9,973 bases of DNA from Acidobacteriaceae bacterium (GCA_025462785.1 JAOAPG010000340.1:1-9973); one strand, 5' to 3'. Shown: positions 1 through 6,678, numbered from the stretch's first letter. Made by a program: numbers and translations. The notes: a model not told the origin generated them from the letters alone.

Positions 1-46
1 AGCGCTGGAGCGTTTAATTCCAGCGGAGCACGAGGTAAAGGTATGA
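1..46 (+). CDS. C-terminal tail of an upstream gene (partial)
   Basis: Reading frame 2 is open from the window edge and ends with TGA at 44-46. The visible C-terminus reads ALERLIPAEHEVKV. The stop overlaps the ATG of the next gene in an ATGA (43-46), the same junction used three more times downstream, so this is very probably the end of a real upstream gene of the same operon. Too little is visible to identify it. From memory, DUF6084-type proteins of hydrogenase clusters end in a similar Ala-Leu-Glu helix, but this is only a guess. Confidence 0.6.
   Translation, partial: ALERLIPAEHEVKV
32..35 (+). promoter_or_regulatory. Shine-Dalgarno GAGG for the 312-aa gene
   Basis: GAGG lies 7 nt before the ATG at 43. 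It supports that start, although the frame is also open upstream to the window edge. Confidence 0.6.
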
Positions 47-981
47 ATTTTGCCTCGGTTGAGAAGATTGCAAAAGCCGTGCTGTACGAAGGATACATTT
101 TGTATCCTTACCGGCCGTCTTCTACTAAGAACCGGCAGCGGTGGAATTTCGGAACTCTGTATCCTCGCGACTGGGCGGAATTGCAGCGCCCTATCGAGCC
201 GAGCCGTATGCTTACTGAGTGCCTGGTGCAGACAAGTCCGGAAACAAAACTGGATCTTCGGGTAAAGTTTTTACAGTTTATGCCTTCAATCGAAGGCGAA
301 AATTGGGAGCAGGGAGTAGAACGGTGGGCAGATCAGAATGCGGATATGGTTCGGCTTTGCGAAGGATCTGTTTCGTTGAATCTCGCTTTTCAGCAAACGG
401 AAAGAGTTGAAGGTCTCAGACCGTTGAGTGGGAATCTTTCCATCTCCGCAGGGACTCTGGGAGACGGACTTTGCAAGCTGCATCTGGAACTGCAGAATAC
501 GACGTCTATACCGAATCCAAGCGAGTCCGCGCGCGCACAGATGCTGTTGCAGTCGATGATTTCTGCGCATTTGCTTCTTGTCGTCAATAACGGCGAGTTT
601 GTGTCGCTACTTGATCCGCCGGCGGAGTTGGCTGATGCCGTGAAGTCCTGCCAAAACAGCGGAGCTTTTCCTGTGCTGGCAGGCGAAGAAGGACAGCGAT
701 CGATGATGTTGTCATCGCCGATCATTCTTTACGATTACCCGCAGATCGCTCCTGAGAGCGTGGGCGATTACTTCGATGGCACTGAGATGGACGAAATGCT
801 AGCGTTGAGGGTCATGACGCTATCCGAAGAAGAGAAAGAAGTGATGCGTCAGGGTGACGAACACGCGCGGCACATATTGGAGCGCACAGAAACATTGCCC
901 GCCGAGCACTGGATGAAAGTTCACGGAGCAATTCGCGGAATGCGGCGCGTGCATGAAGATGAAGCGCAGGACAAAGTATGA
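43..981 (+). CDS. Hydrogenase-cluster protein of unknown function, 312 aa
   Basis: No function recognised. The protein is soluble-looking, with no signal peptide or membrane segment. The N-terminus (residues 11-41) is the most distinctive part: an aliphatic/aromatic run KAVLYEGYILYPYR is followed by NRQRWNFGTLYP. I recall similar N-termini in hypothetical proteins beside group 1h-type [NiFe]-hydrogenases, but could not check this. The C-terminal third is acidic and charged (around residues 245-312), with no Cys cluster that would suggest a metal centre. The start is supported by a GAGG Shine-Dalgarno and an ATGA overlap with the upstream gene. Its TGA (979-981) overlaps the next ATG in the same way. 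Placement in an operon with the maturation protease, hypA and hypB suggests a role in hydrogenase assembly or stability, which is inference only. Confidence 0.85.
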   Translation: MNFASVEKIAKAVLYEGYILYPYRPSSTKNRQRWNFGTLYPRDWAELQRPIEPSRMLTECLVQTSPETKLDLRVKFLQFMPSIEGENWEQGVERWADQNADMVRLCEGSVSLNLAFQQTERVEGLRPLSGNLSISAGTLGDGLCKLHLELQNTTSIPNPSESARAQMLLQSMISAHLLLVVNNGEFVSLLDPPAELADAVKSCQNSGAFPVLAGEEGQRSMMLSSPIILYDYPQIAPESVGDYFDGTEMDEMLALRVMTLSEEEKEVMRQGDEHARHILERTETLPAEHWMKVHGAIRGMRRVHEDEAQDKV

Positions 982-1298
982 ACAGCAACTGGGATCCTCT
1001 CGCAGAGAAAGCCGCACCGGACAGCGTCAAAGTCTTTGGCGTTGAACTCCGGAAGGGAAGTCGCGTCCGGCTTTGGCCGCAGAAGACCGCCGACATCATG
1101 GATATGGCACTGCAAGGGAAAGTGGCCGTGATCGAAGCCATAGAACAGGACTTCGACGATCAAGTTCATTTGGCAGTGGTGATTGAGGATGATCCAGGAC
1201 GCGAGTTCGGCATGCTGCGCCAACCTGGGCACCGGTTTTTCTTTTCACCCGAGGAAGTCGAGCCAGTTGGGGTCGCTGATAGCGGAGTTTCCCAATGA
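978..1298 (+). CDS. Small hydrogenase-cluster protein of unknown function, 106 aa
   Basis: A small soluble protein with no recognised domain. Residues 23-60 form a basic, beta-rich segment (KGSRVRLWP, then ALQGKVAVIEAIEQDF). Residues 62-95 contain VHLAVVIEDDPGREFG followed by RQPGHRFFFSPEEVEP. The pattern resembles small SH3/KOW-like barrel proteins that open with a G-x-x-V-R-L strand, but that is a structural guess. Both ends overlap neighbours through ATGA (978-981 and 1295-1298), so it is translationally coupled between the 312-aa gene and the maturation protease. This argues for a hydrogenase maturation or accessory role. Similar short proteins occur, as I recall, in group 1h hydrogenase loci, but no activity is known to me. 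Confidence 0.82.
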   Translation: MNSNWDPLAEKAAPDSVKVFGVELRKGSRVRLWPQKTADIMDMALQGKVAVIEAIEQDFDDQVHLAVVIEDDPGREFGMLRQPGHRFFFSPEEVEPVGVADSGVSQ

Positions 1299-1813
1299 AT
1301 CTGCAAAACAAGACCTCGCGGATTCTGGTCGCCGGCATCGGTAATATTTTTCTCGGAGACGATGCCTTCGGAGTTGAGGTCGCCCGAGCATTGGAGACCC
1401 GATCGCTGCCGGAAGGAGTTGTCGTCAAAGACTTCGGCATTCGATCGTTCGATTTGGCTTACGCGTTGCTCGATCCCTGGGAGGCAGTCGTTCTCGTCGA
1501 TGCGGTGCCACGCGGAGAAGCTCCGGGTACGCTTTATACGATAGAAGTAGATTTGAACGAGTTAGGAAAGGCTGAGGACACTCCGGACGCGCACAGTATG
1601 GATCCCGTGAAGGTTTTGCGACTTGCGCAATCTACTGGACACGTAACGCCGCGAGTTTATGTGGTAGGCTGCGAGCCAGAAGACTGTGGCGGTGAAGAGG
1701 GCCGGATCGGATTGACCCCAGCGGTGCAAGCCGCTGTCGAAGGTGGAGCGCGAATGGTAGAAGAATTAGTAACACGCATTGTCGCTGAAAAGGCACTCAC
1801 CGCAGTGCATTAG
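1295..1813 (+). CDS. [NiFe]-hydrogenase maturation endopeptidase (HyaD/HybD family, M52)
   Basis: Nickel-dependent cytoplasmic protease that removes the C-terminal extension of the hydrogenase large subunit once the NiFe(CN)2CO centre is complete. The 172-aa length is typical. The hallmark GIGNIFLGDDAFG is at residues 14-26, and three residues match the nickel-sensing triad of E. coli HybD (E16, D62, H93): D23 here (Asp replaces Glu), D69 in VLVDAV, and H100 in DAHSMDP. The GLTP motif at 139-142, near the end of the fold, is also conserved. The ATG at 1295 overlaps the previous stop and has GGAG (1284-1287) 7 nt upstream. The substrate is presumably the large subunit encoded upstream of the window. 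Which hydrogenase group it serves cannot be told from this gene alone, so I give no hyaD/hupD symbol. Confidence 0.95.
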   Translation: MNLQNKTSRILVAGIGNIFLGDDAFGVEVARALETRSLPEGVVVKDFGIRSFDLAYALLDPWEAVVLVDAVPRGEAPGTLYTIEVDLNELGKAEDTPDAHSMDPVKVLRLAQSTGHVTPRVYVVGCEPEDCGGEEGRIGLTPAVQAAVEGGARMVEELVTRIVAEKALTAVH

Positions 1814-1837
1814 AAATCGAAGTACATAACAGTTTTG

Positions 1838-1842
1838 AGAGG
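1838..1842 (+). promoter_or_regulatory. Shine-Dalgarno AGAGG for the 34-aa microprotein
   Basis: AGAGG lies 6 nt before the ATG at 1849. It is the best ribosome-binding site in the 35-nt gap after the protease gene and is a main reason for calling the short ORF real. Confidence 0.65.
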
Positions 1843-1848
1843 ATCAAC

Positions 1849-1953
1849 ATGACAAGCAAACTGGTTTGGACAGCGGTTTCATTGGCGTTGATTGGCCTGC
1901 TGATTTCGGCGGCGCCTGACCTAAAGCGCTATATAAAAATCAGCACGATGTAG
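1849..1953 (+). CDS. 34-aa membrane microprotein, DUF6893-like, in the hydrogenase operon
   Basis: A short ORF (ATG to TAG) with a good AGAGG Shine-Dalgarno. The protein has a two-residue polar start plus Lys, one hydrophobic helix at about residues 5-21 (LVWTAVSLALIGLLISA), then PDLKRYIKISTM at the C-terminus. A single helix followed by a P-D-x-K-R-Y-x-x-I tail ending in Met matches my memory of DUF6893 small proteins, which occur beside hydrogenase maturation genes in Actinomycetota. That family assignment is from memory. The helix would span or anchor in the cytoplasmic membrane, with the basic tail probably cytoplasmic. It sits between the maturation protease (35-nt gap) and hypA (21-nt gap), so co-expression is likely. 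Its job is unknown; tethering a maturation or hydrogenase complex to the membrane would be one possibility. Confidence 0.75.
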   Translation: MTSKLVWTAVSLALIGLLISAAPDLKRYIKISTM

Positions 1954-1974
1954 TTGGCATCTCGTAAAAAAGAA

Positions 1975-2322
1975 ATGCACGAACTCTCCATTGCATTGAG
2001 CATGATTGAAGGCGTGCTGGAAGAATCCGAGAAGCGCGGCGGAATGAAAGTGGAAGCCGTCCACCTGAGATTGGGTGTGTTCTCTGGTGTTGACCAGCAA
2101 GCCCTGGACTTCTCCTACGGGCTCGCCTGTGAGGGGACGCAACTGGAAGGTTCACAGCTGGTGATCGAAAAAGTGCCACTCCTGATTTACTGCCCGTTTT
2201 GCGCAACCGAGCGTGCTGCCCAATCGGAGCAGCAGCTTTGCTGTTCGATCTGTTCAACTCCTGCCGCGAGTATTGTGCAAGGTCAGGAATTGGAAATCAC
2301 AGCCTTGGAGATCGCGGCATGA
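1975..2322 (+). CDS. hypA: Hydrogenase nickel metallochaperone HypA
   Basis: HypA passes Ni(II) to the hydrogenase large subunit together with HypB, in the cytoplasm. The protein starts MHELSIA, giving the invariant N-terminal nickel ligands His2 and Glu3. The zinc-binding loop is intact: CPFC at residues 73-76 and CSIC at 90-93, with an extra Cys at 89. The length (115 aa) is normal. I chose ATG 1975 because His2 must be the second residue. An in-frame TTG at 1954 directly after the microprotein stop would add seven residues and destroy the N-terminal nickel site. There is no strong Shine-Dalgarno (only AAAGAA-like purines), so translation may depend on coupling to the microprotein 21 nt upstream. 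The stop overlaps the hypB start in ATGA. Confidence 0.96.
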   Translation: MHELSIALSMIEGVLEESEKRGGMKVEAVHLRLGVFSGVDQQALDFSYGLACEGTQLEGSQLVIEKVPLLIYCPFCATERAAQSEQQLCCSICSTPAASIVQGQELEITALEIAA

Positions 2323-2996
2323 ATACACGACTGGTCGAGGTGCGGCAAAAAGTTTTGAAGCAGAATGATCTGCTCGCCCGTGCTCTGCGCGAGCAGTTTC
2401 AAGATGCAGGAGTTTACGTCACCAGTTTGGTATCGAGCCCGGGCTCGGGCAAGACAACGTTTTTGGAAAAGCTGCTTGGTCGCCTTGCGGTCGAAAATCG
2501 CGTCGCTGCGTTAGTAGGCGATTTAGCCACCGACAATGATGCGGCCCGGTTAGCGAGAGCCACTTCCCAGGTGCGACAAATCACCACAGGAACCATCTGC
2601 CACCTCGACGCCCAGATGGTCCAGAATGCACTAAATGGCTGGAACTTGAATGATCTCGATTTTCTGTTTATCGAGAACGTCGGTAATCTGGTCTGTCCGT
2701 CCAGCTACGATTTAGGCGAAGACATGCGCCTGGTTTTGCTTTCTGCCACTGAAGGTGAAGACAAGCCTCTGAAGTATCCTACGATTTTCAACACTGCCGA
2801 CATAGCCATCATCACCAAAATGGACATGGCCGAAGCCGCTGAATTCAACTTAGAAGAGGCCCGGCGCAGCATTCAGAGTGTTCGTCCGGGAATGCAAGTC
2901 TTCGAAGTTTCAGCGAAAACAGGGCGGGGAATGGATGAGGTGGTGGATTTCCTGACTAGCAAGCGGTCAAGCGCGCGTCCCGTATCGATTCGCTGA
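2319..2996 (+). CDS. hypB: Hydrogenase nickel incorporation GTPase HypB
   Basis: SIMIBI-class GTPase that loads nickel with HypA into the hydrogenase large subunit. Motifs in the 225-aa protein are: P-loop SSPGSGKTT (39-47); GDLATDNDA (68-76); metal-site TGTICHLDA (90-98) with C94 and H95; ENVGNLVCP (119-127) with C126; and the guanine-specificity motif TKMD (166-169). C94, H95 and C126 match the G-domain metal site of E. coli HypB (C166, H167, C198). The N-terminal CxxCGC site and any His-rich storage stretch are absent, as in many short HypBs. The ATG at 2319 overlaps the hypA stop and has GGAG (2307-2310) 8 nt upstream. The longer in-frame start at 2199 lies inside hypA and is rejected. 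This is the last hyp gene here; the next gene is convergent. Confidence 0.96.
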   Translation: MNTRLVEVRQKVLKQNDLLARALREQFQDAGVYVTSLVSSPGSGKTTFLEKLLGRLAVENRVAALVGDLATDNDAARLARATSQVRQITTGTICHLDAQMVQNALNGWNLNDLDFLFIENVGNLVCPSSYDLGEDMRLVLLSATEGEDKPLKYPTIFNTADIAIITKMDMAEAAEFNLEEARRSIQSVRPGMQVFEVSAKTGRGMDEVVDFLTSKRSSARPVSIR

Positions 2997-3024
2997 CCAA
3001 CTCAATCAGTCAGGGAGTGCGCGC
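2971..3024. terminator. Weak nested inverted repeats between convergent genes
   Basis: GCGCGC at 2971-2976 can pair with GCGCGC at 3019-3024, and CTGAC (2993-2997) with GTCAG (3009-3013) inside it. This covers the end of hypB and the 49-bp gap to the convergent ychF-like gene. There is no U-tract on either strand, so it is not a classic intrinsic terminator. It may still stall or separate the two converging transcripts. Confidence 0.22.
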
Positions 3025-3045
3025 CGAATTCAAGACCAAAACTAT

Positions 3046-4131
3046 TTACCCGCTGTGCCGAATGTGCATCACATCGCCATCTTTCACGATGTAGTCTTTC
3101 CCTTCGAGCCGCAGAATGCCTTTTGCCCGCGCATTGGCTTCCGACCCCGCTTCGAGCAGTTGATTCCACGCGATGGTTTCTGCGCGGATAAAATGCTTTT
3201 CCAGATCCGAGTGGATCGCGCCTGCAGCTTCAACCGCTCGCGTATTGACCGGAATCGTCCAGGCACGACATTCATCTTCGCCAATCGTCAGGAATGAAAC
3301 GAGTCCCAGGAGGGCATACGTAGTGCGGATCAGGCGCGACAAACCACTCTCGGTCAGTCCATAACTCGACAGGAACTCAGCCGCATCAGAGTCGGTCATT
3401 TCCGCGAGCTCGGCTTCCACCTTGCCACAAATTGCCGTCGCGCCGGCATTCGCGCGCGAAGCGGCTTCAGTCAGATTATATTTAGCAACTGCCTCTTCGA
3501 GTTCTTTGCCCAGTTCCGTGCTCTCACCGATATTGAGCACGTACAGGATGGGCTTTTCACTGAGAAACATGAATCCGCGCAGCCGCTTCTTGTCCTCTGC
3601 GGTCATCTCCATTTCGCGCAGTGGACGCTCGGTCTCGACGTGAATCTTCGCGCGCTTCAGAAGATCAAATTCCTTTTCTAAATCGGACGTACGCATCTTC
3701 TTCAAATCTTTTTCCACGCGTTCAAGCCGCTTCTCAATTTGTCCGAGATCGCTGACCATGAGATCAAATTCGACGTTCTTGATATCCCGCAAAGGATCGA
3801 TCGAGCCGACATGTGGAATAGACGGATCATCGAAAGCCCGCACCACATGAGCAAGGGCGTCCACATTGCGCAAATGGCCGATGTAGCCGCTTTCCTTCAG
3901 CGCATCTTGCCCAATGGCGCCTACGTCCACGTATTCCACAGAGGCATGGGTTAGTTTTTTCGGGTTGTAAACAGCTGCCAAGCGGTCGAGGCGGTCGTCA
4001 GGAACTTTAGCCACTCCGACATGCGCTTCGCGCGGATTGGAATATGCCTGCTCCGACAAATTTGCTTTGGTCAGAATGCGAAAGAGAGATGTCTTGCCTA
4101 CCTGAGGTAGGCCAATGATGCCAGTTTTCAT
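3046..4131 (-). CDS. YchF/OLA1-family P-loop ATPase, divergent switch II
   Basis: Obg-related cytosolic NTPase of the YchF family, ribosome-associated and ATP-preferring in characterised members. The 361-aa length matches E. coli YchF (363). The P-loop is GLPQVGKTS (7-15), canonically GLPNVGKS. NIGE (200-203) replaces the G4 NKxD, the N-x-x-E signature behind ATP preference. IPHVG (105-109) keeps the His equivalent to E. coli H114. A charged helical hairpin covers roughly 127-180, and a YchF-type TGS domain (279-359) contains RAWTIP, HSDLEKHFIRAE and RLEGKDYIVKDGDVMH. The switch II region is odd: VDVGAIGQDALKESG replaces VDIAGLVKGASKGEGLGN and is about four residues shorter. This marks a divergent subfamily, so the symbol ychF is withheld; a canonical copy may exist elsewhere. 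There is no clear Shine-Dalgarno before ATG 4131. The gene is convergent with hypB. Confidence 0.92.
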   Translation of the reverse strand: MKTGIIGLPQVGKTSLFRILTKANLSEQAYSNPREAHVGVAKVPDDRLDRLAAVYNPKKLTHASVEYVDVGAIGQDALKESGYIGHLRNVDALAHVVRAFDDPSIPHVGSIDPLRDIKNVEFDLMVSDLGQIEKRLERVEKDLKKMRTSDLEKEFDLLKRAKIHVETERPLREMEMTAEDKKRLRGFMFLSEKPILYVLNIGESTELGKELEEAVAKYNLTEAASRANAGATAICGKVEAELAEMTDSDAAEFLSSYGLTESGLSRLIRTTYALLGLVSFLTIGEDECRAWTIPVNTRAVEAAGAIHSDLEKHFIRAETIAWNQLLEAGSEANARAKGILRLEGKDYIVKDGDVMHIRHSG

Positions 4132-4173
4132 AGGGACAAAAGAATATGGGGCAAAGAAATGATAACAGGCAAG

Positions 4174-4650
4174 CTAGTCCGATGCCTTTGAGGTCAAGTA
4201 AACCACTACGAGTCCCAGCAGCAACACCGCACTTTCGACTCGCGTAGACCAGATGTGTAGAACATCGAATTGCACTCGCGCCGGATCGTGAGCTGGAACC
4301 GAATCAATTTCAGTCGGAAGTGACGCGCGAATTGCGTCCATACGAGGAATGATGCCGAATTGTGAAACTAGCGTCAGTAACAGCATTAGGACGATTAGCA
4401 GATGCTGAGCGGACAAAAGATTTGTCGTTCCGACACTAAACCGGTTGTAGAGCAACGAGCAGACGAGAAAAACGACACCTGAGACAATTCCCATCGAGTG
4501 CAGAGCACCGAGTGATCGGCCGACAACAGCTCCGGCGAGATGTCGGCTGGGCAGCGTAGTAAACGCGGTCTGCGCGACCACCGGAAAAAAGATGAGACCA
4601 CCGATCCAGACGACCAGTGATACCAGCATTAAGTACCGTAAAAATGACAT
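4174..4650 (-). CDS. DUF4149-type four-helix membrane protein
   Basis: A small integral membrane protein (158 aa) resembling the DUF4149/TMEM205-like family, whose function is unknown. Four hydrophobic segments are visible at about residues 5-28, 47-68, 81-102 and 137-154. The family-like pattern is WIGGLIFFPVVAQTAF in helix 1, a conserved small/His-bearing start of helix 2 (GALHSMG), a proline after helix 3 (GIIPRMD), and an F-x-x-LH-x-x-STR stretch (128-137) leading into helix 4. It lies 42 nt upstream of the ychF-like gene in transcription direction and 79 nt downstream of moxR, so it may be co-transcribed with the former. No strong Shine-Dalgarno is seen before ATG 4650. The family call is from motif memory. 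Confidence 0.82.
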   Translation of the reverse strand: MSFLRYLMLVSLVVWIGGLIFFPVVAQTAFTTLPSRHLAGAVVGRSLGALHSMGIVSGVVFLVCSLLYNRFSVGTTNLLSAQHLLIVLMLLLTLVSQFGIIPRMDAIRASLPTEIDSVPAHDPARVQFDVLHIWSTRVESAVLLLGLVVVYLTSKASD

Positions 4651-4729
4651 CGAGCTATTATGCTGCTTCGCTGGATTGAATTCTAGTGGAGCCGTCGGCG
4701 AATAATATCAGCGGGAATTCACGAGCTAG

Positions 4730-5689
4730 CTAGATCGGAACCGGAACACTCTGCACAATTTCTTGCATTGCCTGTTCTGCCTGCTCGGACTTCTTGACGC
4801 TGGAAGAAGAGAGTCCGCTCACTACCACCCGATGTGCAAACACCGGCCCAACGAGTGGCTTGAAGTCTTCAGGGGTACAAAACGTGCGCCCATCGAGGAA
4901 TGCCATTGCTTGAGCGGCGCGATACAGCATCTGCGATCCGCGGGGTGACACCCCTAATGAGAAGTGCTCGGACTCTCGCGTTTTTCTGACGATTGCCAGG
5001 GCGTACGTTACCAGTGACTCTTCTACGCGTACCTGCGAGACCGCATTCTGCATCTCCAGCACGTCTGCTCCAGTGAGGACTGGGGACATGTGCTCAAGCT
5101 TTACTGCTCCTGCTTCTGCTCGCAGGATCTCGCGTTCCGCAGTGCTGTCCGGATACCCCATTTGCACTCGCATCAGAAAACGATCCAGCTGCGATTCAGG
5201 CAAGGGATAAGTGCCATGATGCTCAACCGGATTCTGTGTCGCGATAACAAGAAACGGCTGCGGCAATGGGTGCGAATGAGAATCGACCGTGATCTGCCCT
5301 TCATTCATGGCTTCAAGCAACGCCGATTGTGTCTTAGGGGTGGTGCGATTAATTTCGTCCGCTAAAAGGATATTTGTAAAAACGGGCCCGGGCTTGAATT
5401 CAAACTGTTGTGCCAGCGCGGAGTAAATCGAAATTCCCAGGATGTCCGAAGGCAGCATGTCGCTGGTGAACTGCACCCTTTGAAAACTGCAATCGAGTGC
5501 CCGTGCCAGCGCCTGAGCGAGAGTCGTCTTGCCGACCCCTGGGACGCCTTCAATGAGCAAGTGCCCACGGGCAAGCATCGAGACCAAGGCAAGTCGGATA
5601 ATGTCGTCCTTGCCGCGAATTACTTTGCGCAGGACACCTTCGAGTTGGGCGGCACGGGACGAGGCAGCAGTGGCGATTTCAGGTGACAT
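4730..5689 (-). CDS. MoxR-family AAA+ ATPase
   Basis: A cytosolic AAA+ chaperone-like ATPase of the MoxR class (319 aa, normal length), members of which usually activate VWA-domain or metalloprotein partners. The motifs are complete: Walker A GVPGVGKT (48-55), Walker B LLADEIN (108-114), sensor 1 ATQNP (150-154), arginine-containing LDRF (168-171), and sensor 2 SPRG (248-251). The lid domain follows to about residue 290, and a short Ser/Gln/Glu-rich tail ends the protein. MoxR genes normally lead operons with DUF58 and VWA/BatA genes. Here the downstream gene is a DUF4149-type protein and no partner is seen in the window. No clear Shine-Dalgarno precedes ATG 5689, but the N-terminus begins at the usual distance before the AAA core. 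Confidence 0.94.
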   Translation of the reverse strand: MSPEIATAASSRAAQLEGVLRKVIRGKDDIIRLALVSMLARGHLLIEGVPGVGKTTLAQALARALDCSFQRVQFTSDMLPSDILGISIYSALAQQFEFKPGPVFTNILLADEINRTTPKTQSALLEAMNEGQITVDSHSHPLPQPFLVIATQNPVEHHGTYPLPESQLDRFLMRVQMGYPDSTAEREILRAEAGAVKLEHMSPVLTGADVLEMQNAVSQVRVEESLVTYALAIVRKTRESEHFSLGVSPRGSQMLYRAAQAMAFLDGRTFCTPEDFKPLVGPVFAHRVVVSGLSSSSVKKSEQAEQAMQEIVQSVPVPI

Positions 5690-5785
5690 TGTTAATGGCG
5701 CTATCAGTGCGATTCTACAGTGAAGAACGGCGCACTCATGGTTACTTGCGTCACTAGTCGCTCTCAGCTTTCGGCAAAAGACTGT

Positions 5786-5834
5786 AGCTGCTTTTTTCTA
5801 GCTAACAGCTAGAAGCCAACAGCTGAAAGCTCCT
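5786..5834. repeat. Heptanucleotide AGCTNNN repeat block between htpX and moxR
   Basis: Read on the + strand in 7-nt steps from 5786, the units are AGCTGCT, TTTTTCT, AGCTAAC, AGCTAGA, AGCCAAC, AGCTGAA and AGCTCCT. Six of seven in-phase heptads begin AGC, and five of those begin AGCT. The last unit runs into the htpX stop codon. An out-of-phase AGCTTTC at 5766-5772 is the inverse complement of GAAAGCT at 5825-5831 and frames the block. It resembles short tandem heptamer repeats reported in some bacterial genomes. Confidence 0.65.
5796..5814. repeat. Perfect 8-bp hairpin within the heptad block
   Basis: TTCTAGCT (5796-5803) and AGCTAGAA (5807-5814) are exact inverse complements around a 3-nt AAC loop. 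It lies 18 nt beyond the htpX stop in htpX transcription direction. Read that way the hairpin is followed by As, not Us, so it does not look like an intrinsic terminator. It could stabilise the htpX mRNA 3' end. Confidence 0.6.
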
Positions 5835-6678
5835 ACTGCATGAACTCTGCTGGTCTTCCCGTTAAGCGCTCGATACGCTTGGCGATCGGCGGATGTGTAG
5901 AGAAAAGACTTCCGAAGTTCATCCCTAGAAACGGCTGAATGATGAAAAGGTGTGCCGTCGAAGGCGTCGCCTGCATTGGCAAGCGCCGCGAATAAGCGTC
6001 CAGCTTAGACAACGCGCTTGCGAGTGCATACGGATTACCCGTAAAGTGTGCTCCGGTAGCGTCGGCCTGGTACTCGCGCGAACGAGAAACTGCCAGCTGA
6101 ATCAGCATGGCCGCGATTGGGGCAAGTATCAGCATCAGCAAGGCTCCAACCCCGCCTCGCCGGTCGTCGCGGTCTTGCATGCCTCCAAAGAAGAATCCGA
6201 AGCGCGAAACAAAGGTGATTGCGCCGGCAATCGTTGCGGCGATAGAGCTAATAAGAATGTCGCGATTATTCACGTGGCCCAACTCGTGGGCGAGCACGCC
6301 CTCGAGTTCTTCGTCGTTCAATAGATTAAGAATGCCCTGCGTCATGGCTACCGAGGCATGATGCGGGTTACGTCCTGTGGCAAAGGCGTTCGGAGAGTCA
6401 GTCGGAATCACGTAAAGCTTCGGCATGGGTATGCCAATTTTTTGCGTCAGCCTTTCGACTACCTCATAGGCTCGCGGCAATTCCTCGCGTGTGACTGGCC
6501 GAGCGCGATAAGTGGCGAGAGCGATCTTGTCGGAGAAAAAATAAGCTACGAAGTTGGTTGCAGCCGCTATCACCAATGCTAGCAACATGCCATTTTGACC
6601 ACCAAAAGCGCGGCCAATAGCCATCAGCAAAAGCGTCAAGGCGGTTAGAAGCAAAGCGGTCTTGAATGTGTTTCCCAT
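5833..6678 (-). CDS. htpX: HtpX-type M48 membrane zinc metalloprotease
   Basis: An inner-membrane zinc endopeptidase (281 aa, typical length) involved in membrane-protein quality control. Two N-terminal helices (about 6-23 and 30-48) precede the conserved juxtamembrane region. PNAFATGRN is at 96-104, the zinc motif HELGH at 131-135, and the third ligand Glu is E202 in SREYQAD. Two further hydrophobic segments (about 142-160 and 178-197) lie between the catalytic motif and E202, and THPP, the late family motif, is at about residue 260. ATG 6678 has CAGGT 7 nt upstream. The gene follows the Ccm operon after a 97-nt gap and precedes moxR after 143 nt. No regulatory element beyond the neighbouring repeats was seen. 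Confidence 0.95.
   Translation of the reverse strand: MGNTFKTALLLTALTLLLMAIGRAFGGQNGMLLALVIAAATNFVAYFFSDKIALATYRARPVTREELPRAYEVVERLTQKIGIPMPKLYVIPTDSPNAFATGRNPHHASVAMTQGILNLLNDEELEGVLAHELGHVNNRDILISSIAATIAGAITFVSRFGFFFGGMQDRDDRRGGVGALLMLILAPIAAMLIQLAVSRSREYQADATGAHFTGNPYALASALSKLDAYSRRLPMQATPSTAHLFIIQPFLGMNFGSLFSTHPPIAKRIERLTGRPAEFMQ

Noticed and set aside
390..725. Antisense open frame of 111 codons within the 312-aa gene
   Set aside because: It is a shadow of a coding gene, with no ribosome-binding site or recognisable protein features.
1954..1974. TTG start of HypA directly after the microprotein stop
   Set aside because: It would move His2 from the N-terminus, and His2 is required for nickel binding.
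2199..2318. Longer HypB start inside hypA
   Set aside because: The extra 40 residues are an out-of-frame reading of the HypA zinc region. ATG 2319 with the ATGA overlap and GGAG fits HypB.
3739..3954. Plus-strand open frames across the ychF-like gene
   Set aside because: They lie fully opposite a strongly supported gene, and their translations show no family motifs.
5712..5717. TAGAAT (- strand) as a -10 box for moxR
   Set aside because: The sequence 16-18 nt upstream has no resemblance to a -35 element, and a single hexamer is not enough.
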